Positions 1 through 9,414 of a stretch of 64,000 nt of DNA are shown one piece after another. Below the pieces are notes generated by a model. That model was not told where the DNA came from, searched no databases, and saw only the letters and a list, made by a program, of their open reading frames with translations. Position 1 is the first letter of the stretch. Each line of letters opens with the position of its first letter. The translations under genes and the position numbers were made by a program. The stretch lies in contig NC_011685.1 in NCBI RefSeq assembly GCF_000150955.2, positions 62,001-126,000 of the forward strand, in the 5' to 3' direction. This stretch comes from Phaeodactylum tricornutum CCAP 1055/1. Lineage: Eukaryota; Bacillariophyta; Bacillariophyceae; Surirellales; Neidiaceae.

Positions 1-1946
1 CCTCACTTGAACGGAAAAAGGGAAGTTCTTTAGACGATTCTGAGCTCGTTGAGTTGACCAGTAGTGACTTTGCCTTCTATAAACGGTCAGCACTTGGCCA
101 AGTTTCAAGCGTATTGACCACTGCAACATCTTCTTCGAGCGCCCCGGGCATACCTAACAAACCTCGGTCGGTTTTGAACGGACAGAAGAAACCTGTTTAT
201 TGTAAAGAAGATGCAACTACCCTGTCTGTCAACAACACCAATGCAATCACGTACTGTTCGAGTGTACATTCTGCATTGAGATCCGGAGCAACCAACCTTG
301 ACCTTATGCCACAGGATGGGGAGAGTATTCCTAAACCCATCAGCTTTGTCAAGCCCCTTGGAACTGAAACCAACAATTCCTGTGCCTTTAAGGGTTTACC
401 TGGTTTCACTCCTGACAACCTCATTGGTAAAACTTTTCTAACCGACAGTCAGGATGATGGGGAGCTATTTCGTGAACGGCAAACTTTCCCAACTGATACT
501 CAGGATGATGGGGAGCAACTGTGTGAATGCAATACAGGAAAATTTCTGGAATGTGATAAACCATCTGATGAAAAAATTTCGGAGGGACTTGTAATCAGTG
601 ATGACAAGTATGATGAAACTCTAGTTTGCAACGAAGTTCTAGACAATCACGAAACCAATCTAGATGAAAAGTTGCAAGACACAGACGGACCGTGGTGTAT
701 TGAGGGCATTGTCGCATGCAAAGGACCTTTCCCCTCTTCACACATGTCAGAAATCTACGAAAGTTCTAGATACCATGTGTTTGATTGGGGACCTAGCTAC
801 GGATTGCTAGATGCCATACAGGTCAACAACCTTGAAATATGTGCTACCTATGCTAAACACCAAGATCTACTAGACACATTGGGAGGGAATCATTCCAACT
901 GGTTTGCAACTAGAGTTGAAGAGTTTCAAGGACTTCTTGACCAAGATTGTCTGAGGTGCTTTAAACATTCCTCTGTCTTCAAATCTGAGTGCCAACTCCC
1001 TCATGACCCTAACAAAGCTGTAGCTATTGACAAGTCAAATGGAAATAGCAACTGGCAGGATGATAAGAGCTTTGAAAGGGGCAAGCCTTGTGAGCATATT
1101 TTTATTGCGAAACGGGAGGATTTGGTGCACAGCAACCAAGTCTCAAACGCACCGGAAGAGTACAAGAACATACTCATTGATATGGTCTACAATGTCAAGC
1201 ACGACGGAAGGCACATTTCTCACAACATGATAACAGTGCATTCTGTGACAGGAGTTCTTTGTCTCATCAACATACGGCATAACTCATTGTCCTACCCGCA
1301 AGTTTGCAAGGCAATCCCAGATGATGTTACCTATGCTCTGAAGATCCTAAGTGGTGAGATCCTTAGTGGTGAGAACAAAGATGATGTGCTCAGCAAGTTT
1401 TGGAATTTTCTACAAATGTGGCCACTTGTCAACCTTCTCCTGTTTGGGAAGGGGGACAAATCAAATTGTGAGGCAAGGACATCTATAGCATCAAGACAGG
1501 CCGATGGGGAGTGTTACGGTACACTACCTTGCGGCATGTCCCTCGGACAGTTTCCACTTGGTAAGGAAAGTCTAAGTGTGAGCCAATCCGATGGACGCAG
1601 CGGTTACGTGTCCCATATGGAGTTTGTGTCGGCCTTATTGCGCAAATATACCGTATTTGAGTTACCCTGTTGTGGTTTACCTCCTTGCGACATGTCTTGT
1701 GGAAATTATTCACTAAACACGGATGTCGCAAGTGTGAATCAAAACTATGCACATGGAGTTAAGGAGGCACGCACAGAAATGATACCAAAGCCTTGTTCCG
1801 TGGCCACGTGGACTCACAATAATCGAAGCGTTTGTACAATTGCTATGTTTCCGGAGCCGCATGTGCTTAGTCTCCACTTGTCGGTTTACACGACCAAAAT
1901 GGACTGGGATATAATTGGAACATCGAAAATACGATTGAAGCAATAA
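1..1946 (+). mobile_element. Fossil of a Ty1/copia-type (diatom CoDi-like) retrotransposon, pol remnant
   Basis: A long reading frame enters from the left edge and ends at 1946. Parts resemble the stretch between integrase and reverse transcriptase in diatom copia-type polyproteins: a TPDNLIGKTF-like segment near 415-440, an ATYAKHQDLLDT segment near 842-880, an AIDKSNGNSNWQD segment near 1021-1062 and a VYNVKHDGRH segment near 1183-1215, where intact elements enter the RT domain. The RT core and RNase H are not recognisable. The element is broken and strongly diverged, so it is probably old. It extends beyond the window on the left. Two short internal repeats lie in the frame, near 440-515 and 1515-1765. 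The family call rests on remembered resemblance; the rest is read from the sequence. Confidence 0.68.
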
Positions 1947-2130
1947 AGGGGCTATCACAAGACACATGGTGGGACTGAAGAAGAACAGCTACTCACCATA
2001 GGTGTTGTGCATGGGACTCATAGTTCTGGAGGTATATATACATGTGGGAGAAAGATTGTCTATTGAGATTATGGAAGTTGTGGAAGATCAATGATGAGCT
2101 GGCACTTTGTGGGATTGTTCACTGGACTGA

Positions 2131-2352
2131 ACAACAGATTGACTAGTTTGTAGCATGTAATTTTCCACTCATTGTTTTAGAAATTCTTTGATCCAAATAT
2201 TGCATTATAGCATAGGTCCTCGCATCCGCTGTCTAACCCGTACAACAGATTGACTAGTTTGTAGCATGTAATTTTCCACTCATTGTTTTAGAAATTCTTT
2301 GATCCAAATATTGCATTATAGCATAGGTCCTCGCATCCGCTGTCTAACCCGT
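2131..2352. repeat. Perfect 111-bp tandem duplication
   Basis: The unit at 2131-2241, beginning ACAACAGATTGACTAG and ending TCTAACCCGT, is followed directly by an identical second copy at 2242-2352. I see no mismatch between the copies, so the duplication is recent or has been homogenised. It lies about 185 bp past the end of the copia-type open frame. Its ends show no inverted repeats, and it does not look like an insertion sequence. Confidence 0.93.
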
Positions 2353-3090
2353 GGGGAGCGTCGTCAGCGAGTGAGTTTTACAGTCCCTAAGCTTGCTTAG
2401 GTGTATCACAGGTCGTTCATCATAACGCCCACCTTTGTTTACCACACACTGTCATAATAGCGATCCGTCCTCGGTTGTGCTTTGGTAGTACTCCGTAACA
2501 TTCCCCTCGAACAAACTCACGGACGGCCATTGAAAAGCTCTTTGATTGGGGGATCCGAGTTTCTTTTATGCCACCATTTCCGCCTTTCCCTTGCCCAACA
2601 GATCCATTAGTATACACAGAGTGGTGTAGGATGTATTCTGACATGATTTTTTGTGCACCTTTGAGGAAATGCCAAGCGTACAGCACACGGTCTTTAGAAA
2701 ATTTGAAGGGTGGGTGCGTTCTTACCCTTATTTTTGGATTTTTTCAGGAGATATTCTTTCTTATACCTCAGAGTGGCCACAATGATACGTGCCGAGAGAT
2801 TATGATCATAGTCTATGCCCTTGAGTAGCACGGAAGCATCTCATTCCATAGGTGAAAGTACCTCTATTGTGCTTGGCAACCAGGCCTGTGGCTGATTTGA
2901 CGCCTTTGTAGACTTCGATTGGGCCGATTTTGCCGCGGTTTCTGGTCCAGTGTCTTCCGGTTCATGTCATTTAGTGCATCCGTCAGCTTCTGTGAATTCT
3001 TCAACCTCTACGGTGGAGAAAGCTTCATCCGAGTCCACCATGGTGAGTGTTATTATTTTGGCGAGTTCAGCGATTTCGGGTCGAAAAACA

Positions 3091-3140
3091 CTCGTGACCG
3101 CAGTCACGAATTGAAAAAAACTCATGACTGCAATCACGAG
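3091..3140. repeat. Two near-palindromic 20-mers, 30-bp period
   Basis: Copy one (3091-3110) contains a perfect hairpin: TCGTGAC (3092-3098), a CGCA loop, then GTCACGA (3103-3109). Copy two (3121-3140) is the same pattern with three or four changes and still largely self-complementary. Both are followed by A-rich runs. They lie about 370 bp upstream of the p24 start codon. They could be a dimeric factor-binding site or part of a small repeat family; the sequence alone does not decide. Confidence 0.75.
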
Positions 3141-3507
3141 TTAAACTAAAAAAATTTGAACTATGATAACTCATGATCTACTAGGAGCTGAAAATTCAAC
3201 CAAATTCCTATTACAAGCATCTAATCGATTTATATCGTCTAGTTGGAGTAGTAGAGTAAAATATAGCTTTCCTGGAAAGTTATCGCATATTATTCCCTTT
3301 CTCCTGTCCGCGACTGTTAGGTATCTTAGAATGAACAGAGAAGCATAGTAGTAGTACAAGAAACTATATCTCGTAGACCGGGGCAAAAGAGAGCGTCGGA
3401 TGATCTATGCATATGTTCCATATCGAAATGACCATGGCGAAGAAAGGCACTCATCACACGTCTGACAACACAAATCTTTTCCGGAACCATTAGTCGTTTG
3501 CTACATC

Positions 3508-4319
3508 ATGCGAAAACTTCTCCTCGGTATAACGTTCTCAACGGCTGCTTACTGCTATGGAAAACCAACTATTCTGATCGACTCACCAAAGGCAAAGTGT
3601 ATTGCAGTCGAAGCCGCACAAGACACAATACTTCGTGTCGAGTACGATGCACCAGGTACGTATTCCGACGGAACGACTTCTGTTTCGGCGGAATTTCGAT
3701 TACTATATGTGTGTGACGTTCGATTCCTCTCACACTTGCGTGACGCGTGCCCACTGCATTCACAGACACGGTAGTCGAAAAAATGTCCCCGGAATACGGT
3801 CCAACCTACCTCACCATCAACGTCCAGCCGAAGAATCGGGTGATGGATAGTAAACTGCATTCGGCTCCGATAAAATCTAGACTCAAAACAACGTCTCAAG
3901 TTTTAGAAAGTAAGCAAGGATCGGTTACACACAAGTTCGAAGTTGACGGTGAAGCCAACGTGTGCATTCGCTCCAGTTCCGCCAATCCAAAGTTCCCCCA
4001 ACTCTTTGGTTTACGCGTTGAAACCAACGTCCACGATCTGGCATCAAAGAAAGCTTCCCACAGTGGAGACGAAGCGAGCGCCGATGTACATCTCAGTCAG
4101 ATGGAATTAGAAATGCAACGCATTCAAAACGGTATGCGAACTATTCTCAACCAGGCCGATTTTGCCAAAACGCGAGATGCCGAATTTCACATCCAGACTA
4201 AGCATATGCACGAAGCCAGCATGTGGTGGCCCGTGGTTCAAGTGTGTATCCTTATTATTACAGGATTCACACAAGCATCGCACATTACCCGATTCTTTCA
4301 ATCGAGGCGAATTATATAA
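3508..4319 (+). CDS. p24 / emp24-gp25L family cargo receptor (GOLD domain), two exons
   Basis: Exons 3508-3655 and 3766-4319 are separated by a 110-nt intron (GTACGT...TTCACAG) and encode 233 residues. The start at 3508 opens a signal peptide (MRKLLLGITFSTAAYCYG). A GOLD-type lumenal domain follows; its strands run across the splice junction (RVEYDAP-D-TVVEK) to about residue 120. Then come a coiled-coil-prone stretch with QMELEMQRIQNGMRT, one membrane span (WWPVVQVCILIITGF) and a short tail containing FF followed by RR. That order is typical of p24 proteins, which cycle between ER and Golgi and load vesicle cargo through COPI/COPII tail signals. Length fits the family. The gene converges on the sigma factor gene downstream. 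Confidence 0.88.
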
Positions 4320-4834
4320 AATAAGACTAGACCATACGATCTGTATCCTGATTACCAAAGATGAACAGAATAGACTGTTACCACTCCTAACCCTGTTTTT
4401 GCGTATTGCAGGATACACCTAATAGTACACCACCATCACCACTCGACAGAAGATTCATTTTTAGATTGTGTTCCTTCCCAACTGTAAATAACCTGTGAAG
4501 ATGGCTACTTCGATCAGCTGACAGTGCATGATTATCCATCATTGTAGGTATTGCACTGCAATCGTCTGAGCTATCGGCAAACAGAGCTTTATCGGACCAA
4601 CTGCTGCAGCAAAATGAGACTCCCTTAAACAGTCATGCCCTCGAGCTACGACCCTCATTATCCACCTACATAAACGAATGAGAACCCGGTTCCTAAGTGC
4701 AACGTATTGAAGCATGTAGAATCTAATAACCGGGTTTAAAAAAATGGCAAACAGGTCTAGAAGGGTAAATACTCTTGACGTGTTGTGAGAGAAGTCCTGT
4801 CGCACTGCCCATGCGCTAGCATTCGTCATATTGA
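4320..4834. other. Convergent intergenic region, p24 / sigma factor
   Basis: This 515-bp gap lies between two 3' ends. It contains no supportable gene. One ACTGTCA motif lies on the minus strand at 4519-4525. Confidence 0.5.
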
Positions 4835-6364
4835 CTAAGCAATTGTCAGCAAATATTCTTCGAGGGACTCGGCTTCAGCCGCTTGTCGGAGTTTGCTCAA
4901 ACAAGTTTGAGCTATTTGTTGGGTCCGGGTTGGTGATAATCCCATGGCGTCGGCACATTCGGCCAACGAACGTGTTTGTCCGTCCGCCAAACCGTATCGC
5001 AATCGCAGTAGACGAGCCTCTCGAGCGTCCAAGTTACGTGCCATGGCAGCAATGACATCAGCCTGAAGTTGGGTACGGGCTGCGAGTTTGGCGTCTTCCG
5101 GGCATTCCTGGTTCGCCAGTGCCGCCGAGGACGTTGCGGTGTCGGCACCACTGCGCGAGTGCGAGGAGTATTCAAAATCCAAACTCAGTATGGACCTTGC
5201 CTGTTGCATTCGCCGCGTGGTTTGCACAACCTCCTGCACGGTCATGCCGGTCAGGGTAGCCAGTTCCTCTACGGTGGGGACCACACCGTTGGCTGTTTCT
5301 ACTTCGCGTTGAATGGTTTGAATTTTGTTCCACTTGGTCTTTTCCCGGGCTGGGAGTCGGACAAGTTCGGGAAGATGCGAATTGCTGAGCACGCCCTTGA
5401 TCCACACTACCGCGTAAGTGCTGAATCGCAGTCCTCGCTCGGGATCAAACAATTCGGCCGCGCGCAACAATCCCAAACTGCCTTCCTGTATGAGTTCTTC
5501 TTTAGTAATCCCCGTGTGTGTTTTGAGACTCCCATATTGTTGATTGACAACGGCGTGCACGAGTCCTAGATTGGCCGTAACGAGATCGTGCTTGGCCCTT
5601 CGATAATCGTTCACAACTCGGCGTAGTTCCTTGTTGGATAATCCGACCTTATCCGCCCATTCTTGCTTGGTACAGCTACGTCCCAGTTGATTTTCGAGTT
5701 CGACTCGGGATCCTTGTAGTTGGGCACCTTGTTGAATGATTCGGGCGAGTTGAATTTCTTGTTCGGGTGTAACGCGTTGTCCCACGGCCGAATTGAGTTG
5801 CCCTGCCGCGTACTGGAATTTTTGCTGCTGTTTAGATTGGGATTGCATGAACGCCTGCACAGCTGCTTGAGGCAATTGGGTGGTAATGGATCGCATGGCA
5901 ATCTTTTCTAGATCCGAGGCGTCTTGTACGTGCGATTCCAAAAATACGTTGGGGGCGAGTTCGATTTGACGCTGCAAATCGGTGGGTAGAATTTCCGAAC
6001 CGGTCGATTGCATTAGTGTTCGGTAAGTATCCACCGCATCCCCGTAACTCGTGTCCTCTGGGTCATCGTCTCCGGGTCGGGGATTTCGAAAGGACAAGGC
6101 ATCGTCGTCGTCGTGTTGGTGTTCGTACAAGCGGGGATGCAACGGTGCGGGAGCCGTCGGGGAAGAAGCGACGGAAATGTCGTTTAGAATAGGAGAGACT
6201 GAGACGAACGTTGTCTTTCGTGCAGTCCTACTAGTAGATGTACCGAACGATGCGTGAACGGGAGAAGCGCGGGTGTTCAGCGCCGAAACTCGAGCCGGAA
6301 CACGAGTCGAAATCACCAGTAGAGACGCCGTGGCAGCGGCGAGGATCCACGTGCGACTACGCAT
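4835..6364 (-). CDS. Sigma-70 type RNA polymerase sigma factor, plastid-targeted
   Basis: The 509-residue protein contains sigma region 2 (KHDLVTANLGLVHAVV, EELIQEGSLGLLRA, FDPERGLRFSTYAVVWIKG), region 3, and region 4 with its helix-turn-helix (RSLAECADAMGLSPTRTQQI). It would direct the plastid-encoded RNA polymerase to promoters. I place the start at 6364: an in-frame reading extends to 6499, but the Met at 6364 begins a clean hydrophobic signal peptide (TWILAAATASLLVIS) followed by an Arg/Ser/Thr-rich transit-like segment, the bipartite leader diatom plastid proteins need. The -10-binding part of region 2 reads YAVVWIKG rather than the more usual YATWWIR, a modest departure. The gene shares its upstream region with the PPAT gene. 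Confidence 0.9.
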   Translation of the reverse strand: MRSRTWILAAATASLLVISTRVPARVSALNTRASPVHASFGTSTSRTARKTTFVSVSPILNDISVASSPTAPAPLHPRLYEHQHDDDDALSFRNPRPGDDDPEDTSYGDAVDTYRTLMQSTGSEILPTDLQRQIELAPNVFLESHVQDASDLEKIAMRSITTQLPQAAVQAFMQSQSKQQQKFQYAAGQLNSAVGQRVTPEQEIQLARIIQQGAQLQGSRVELENQLGRSCTKQEWADKVGLSNKELRRVVNDYRRAKHDLVTANLGLVHAVVNQQYGSLKTHTGITKEELIQEGSLGLLRAAELFDPERGLRFSTYAVVWIKGVLSNSHLPELVRLPAREKTKWNKIQTIQREVETANGVVPTVEELATLTGMTVQEVVQTTRRMQQARSILSLDFEYSSHSRSGADTATSSAALANQECPEDAKLAARTQLQADVIAAMARNLDAREARLLRLRYGLADGQTRSLAECADAMGLSPTRTQQIAQTCLSKLRQAAEAESLEEYLLTIA

Positions 6365-7347
6365 CGTCCCCTCGCGTGTACGACGAGGACGACAATAAAC
6401 GCTGCAACTGCCTGGCATGGTGAGAAGCGAACGTGTTTTCAAAACGCGGCAGCCGCAACAAGACGGCGTCTCCGTACGACGAGCTCTCGTGTCCCGCATA
6501 GTGAGGATTGTGTAACGTTGGTGTTGTTTGATGCTGTGGTGGTAAGTGTAGAAGAAACGTTGACGAACAAGGTCCTACTAGAGCGTCCCACAACGTTCGC
6601 AGTCAGCTACTGACAGTGAAAGTCTGTCTGGTATTGATTTACTGCACCTAGTAACAGTACAATGAGTCTTCTCGTTTGGAGCTGGAGCGTGCGGATAATA
6701 ATGAGCTGGGCTACAAGAGGCAATGAGAACGAGAGGCCATTCCCACTGTGTTTGGGAAAACGTCGTGACAACGTAGAGAGTCACTCGCTCGGTCTGACTT
6801 GGCGGTGCTTCGGTGTGTGCGAGGGTTTATCGTCAGGAGACGGCTGGGAACGTCCGGGCACCGCTACGAATGAACTCGAATTTGACACACGTCACCATTC
6901 CTAGGAGTTCCGGACTCCGACTCAATAAGTAACTGGAAATCTCTGCAATATCCTTGTAACAAACGATCGAGGTGACTACCGGTCTCAACGCAACAAATAA
7001 CAACAAACTTCAATTTGTCACCGTTCGTCATCCAATGGAGTCGATGGGCAACACGTCACGGAACCAACGAAGCCTCCCGCCAAAACGGTATAATTGTAAG
7101 TCTGTCTGTATTGTCCAGGATTCCTCCATTCTAGTGTTCTTCCCTCGAATTGTCTGTGTACCAATCCAAAATCCGGGTTCACTAGTGCAAGGAAGGTCCT
7201 TCTCCTCTTGACAGTGCGTATCACATCGAATTTGTGCTTTTTCCCATCGAGACACCTTTGGATCTTCAAAGTCTCCGGACGTGTGTGCGTTGTACATTTC
7301 ACAGGTAGACTTACTTTATCATTACTGCTAGTTGACACTCCAATTGC
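6365..7347. promoter_or_regulatory. Divergent upstream region, sigma factor / PPAT
   Basis: This 983-bp region separates two head-to-head genes. It has ACTGTCA-type motifs on the minus strand at 6611-6617 (within TTCACTGTCA, pointing toward the sigma gene about 250 bp away) and at 7209-7215. I see no separate gene in it and no recognisable TATA box at a fixed distance from either start. Confidence 0.5.
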
Positions 7348-8997
7348 ATGCGCGCCGTTGTTGGGACCTCCAGTGACATCGCGTACCAATCCTATTTGCA
7401 ACGGCAGCCGTCTCCCATGTCGGTCAAGGCGATGCGTTCCCACGTACCGACGAGACGCTCAAGGCAGCTATGGATACTGTTCCTGCTCGGTCACGCTTAT
7501 AGCCTTCGTGCGTTGACGCCCCACAGTAAAGCCAACACGCACAGCAAGAAACCCATGTTCCAACACGCCTTGGCTATTCTCACCATGCCCAACAACAGTG
7601 TGGATCGCATTATCAACGAAGCTATTCTGGAAAAAGCCTTGCCCTCGGCACACAAACTTTCCGTTGTTTTGCGTTGTCAAGGAACGAACAAGCGCAGTGG
7701 AACTTCGACGTCGCCCTCGTTGGCAACGTTGCGTCGCTACGTTGGCGAAGTATATTCACAAATGTGGGATCTCGCCATGCACAGTCCACAACTCCTGGCG
7801 CAGCAGCAGTCGCAACAACAACAATCACTCGACGAGAGTTCCCGCAACGCCGCCTCTCCCACAGACTTCTTTGTCCTCCCCGACGTTGTGGTCTACCCCC
7901 AAAATTTGCCCAACGCGGCACCGGAAAGCTGGATTCACATACAGAAAGATCTCGACCTCGTCTGCAGTGTGGATTCCATGGCTGGATGGATTTCCACACA
8001 AGCAACGGGACGGGGAGAACGCTACCAACGCATGCATGGGGATGGGCTGGGTGGCCTCGACGAGCACGTGCAAGCCATGAACAGTGAACGGGCCTTTCGA
8101 AATCTTGCACCCGTGCAAATACTGCACGTAAATCCCTCGGACTGTATGACCAACGCCGTCGTGGACCCGAACGTGGTCTTTTTGGACGATGACGAAGAGA
8201 CCGAACGGTTACCGAAGGTACAACAACAACAACATCGAAAAGGACAATCAAAAAGTATGGACCAGGGCGTGACGTGCAACGGCGGCGCTGATGACGACGA
8301 AGAATGTGATTTGATTCTCGGTGGAGCTCGCATAACGCAAGGACGATTATTCGATTCCGTTGCGGTCGGCGGCACGTTCGATGGCTTGCATTTTGGCCAC
8401 CGCAAACTGTTAACCCTCGCCATGTCGTCGGTACATCCCGTCACGGGCTTGCTACTCGTTGGAGTCACGGTCGATGACATGCTCCGACGCAAACGCTTCG
8501 CGGAATATATCCCTTCGCTGCAAGCCCGTATGGAAGGCGTCCAGGACTTCTTGCACCGTCTCGCTCCGGGCATGAAGAACAACATCCGTATCGTCCCGAT
8601 TCGAGACGCCTTTGGTCCACCAGGACAACCGGGTTGGCATTTTGACGCCCTTGTATTGAGTCATGAAACTCTCGAGACGGGGTACGCGCTCAACGAGCAC
8701 CGCATCGAACAGGGCATGCATCCACTGACATTGTTGTGTACCCGACGAACCGAAGCACACGGCATGAGTAGCACGGCCTTACGACGCCGTCGCTCGTTGC
8801 AAACGAGCGCAACGGCGTCCAGCGCTCCCACACGAAACGCGGCGGTCCTAAGACAGCAGCAGCAGCAGCAACCAACAAGGGATCAAAACAACACTTCAGC
8901 AGCAGCCGGATCCAGCAACGGAGCGAAGTCTCATCCCCATTCCACGTCCGTCAACGGACACGACTCTGCGGGGAGAAGGTCGGCCAATCCGCTTTAA
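7348..8997 (+). CDS. Phosphopantetheine adenylyltransferase (PPAT-like nucleotidyltransferase)
   Basis: Residues about 330-490 of 549 form a nucleotidyltransferase fold like the eukaryotic PPAT half of CoA synthase. The VAVGGTFDGLHFGHRKLL segment carries the HxGH-type ATP-binding motif, and a late GMSSTALRRRR segment resembles the family's ISSTxLR element. The enzyme would transfer AMP to 4'-phosphopantetheine, the penultimate step of CoA synthesis. No dephospho-CoA kinase domain follows, so this is a stand-alone PPAT. The N-terminal 330 residues are weakly conserved, with Q-rich and acidic stretches, and the last 75 residues are low complexity (poly-Q near 8850-8870). The true start is uncertain: later Met codons precede a hydrophobic segment (WILFLLGHAY) that could be part of a targeting signal. 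Confidence 0.82.
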   Translation: MRAVVGTSSDIAYQSYLQRQPSPMSVKAMRSHVPTRRSRQLWILFLLGHAYSLRALTPHSKANTHSKKPMFQHALAILTMPNNSVDRIINEAILEKALPSAHKLSVVLRCQGTNKRSGTSTSPSLATLRRYVGEVYSQMWDLAMHSPQLLAQQQSQQQQSLDESSRNAASPTDFFVLPDVVVYPQNLPNAAPESWIHIQKDLDLVCSVDSMAGWISTQATGRGERYQRMHGDGLGGLDEHVQAMNSERAFRNLAPVQILHVNPSDCMTNAVVDPNVVFLDDDEETERLPKVQQQQHRKGQSKSMDQGVTCNGGADDDEECDLILGGARITQGRLFDSVAVGGTFDGLHFGHRKLLTLAMSSVHPVTGLLLVGVTVDDMLRRKRFAEYIPSLQARMEGVQDFLHRLAPGMKNNIRIVPIRDAFGPPGQPGWHFDALVLSHETLETGYALNEHRIEQGMHPLTLLCTRRTEAHGMSSTALRRRRSLQTSATASSAPTRNAAVLRQQQQQQPTRDQNNTSAAAGSSNGAKSHPHSTSVNGHDSAGRRSANPL

Positions 8998-9414
8998 CGC
9001 AGCCACGGCACATTGAACCGGTTTGTACCATTTTTTCTTTTTACACTACGTATTTGTTAATTCTACCTGAGTTACATAAGGATACACTTCACTCTAGTAG
9101 CTCTCCTTACATTAATTACTTGAGAATAAGACTGCCAGCTACTCTACCAATTGTGCGCCTCACAGGCAATGCAAGAATTCATGGTCAATAACCGGTACAG
9201 TGCAGACGCACCAGAAGACGATTTTTGTCTGTCTGTGGACCTAACGTAACCATCAAAAGCTTCTCACGGATCGGCCAGAAATTGGTTCGTTTCTTTTCCT
9301 ACATTGCGGGCTAATAAAAAATAAATCCACTCGCAGTGGCAATACGCCAACAGATTCGTAATTCACGGGTTGTGGTTCATTGAATTCTATTCCAGACGGT
9401 ACAAAGTCTGTGGC
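8998..9414. other. Intergenic, PPAT / ABCF (same strand)
   Basis: This 417-bp spacer holds the PPAT 3' UTR and the ABCF upstream region. I see no gene and no distinctive repeat. An in-frame reading upstream of the ABCF start, from 9370, is taken as 5' UTR. Confidence 0.45.

Larger units (their letters stand above)
1947..3507. other. Gene-free stretch between the copia fossil and the p24 gene
   Basis: No gene can be supported here. The stretch holds a perfect 111-bp tandem duplication (2131-2352) and a pair of near-palindromic 20-mers (3091-3140). A minus-strand open frame of 88 codons at 2420-2686 shows no family match and no intron signals, and I do not call it a gene. An ACTGTCA motif sits at 2448-2454. 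The first few hundred bases may belong to the 3' part of the copia fossil, but I could not define terminal repeats. Confidence 0.6.

Noticed and set aside
2131-2352. The duplicated 111-bp units as terminal repeats of the copia fossil
   Set aside because: The copies abut directly and lack the expected end motifs; a simple tandem duplication explains them.
2420-2686. 88-codon minus-strand frame with a GQGKGGNGG segment
   Set aside because: It looks mildly protein-like, but there is no family match, start context or intron signals. It may be a decayed fragment.
3712-3730. tRNA-like B-box (GTTCGATTC) inside the p24 intron
   Set aside because: No matching A-box, acceptor stem or anticodon arm around it.
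6365-6499. Upstream in-frame extension of the sigma factor
   Set aside because: It would bury the signal peptide; the Met at 6364 gives a proper plastid leader.
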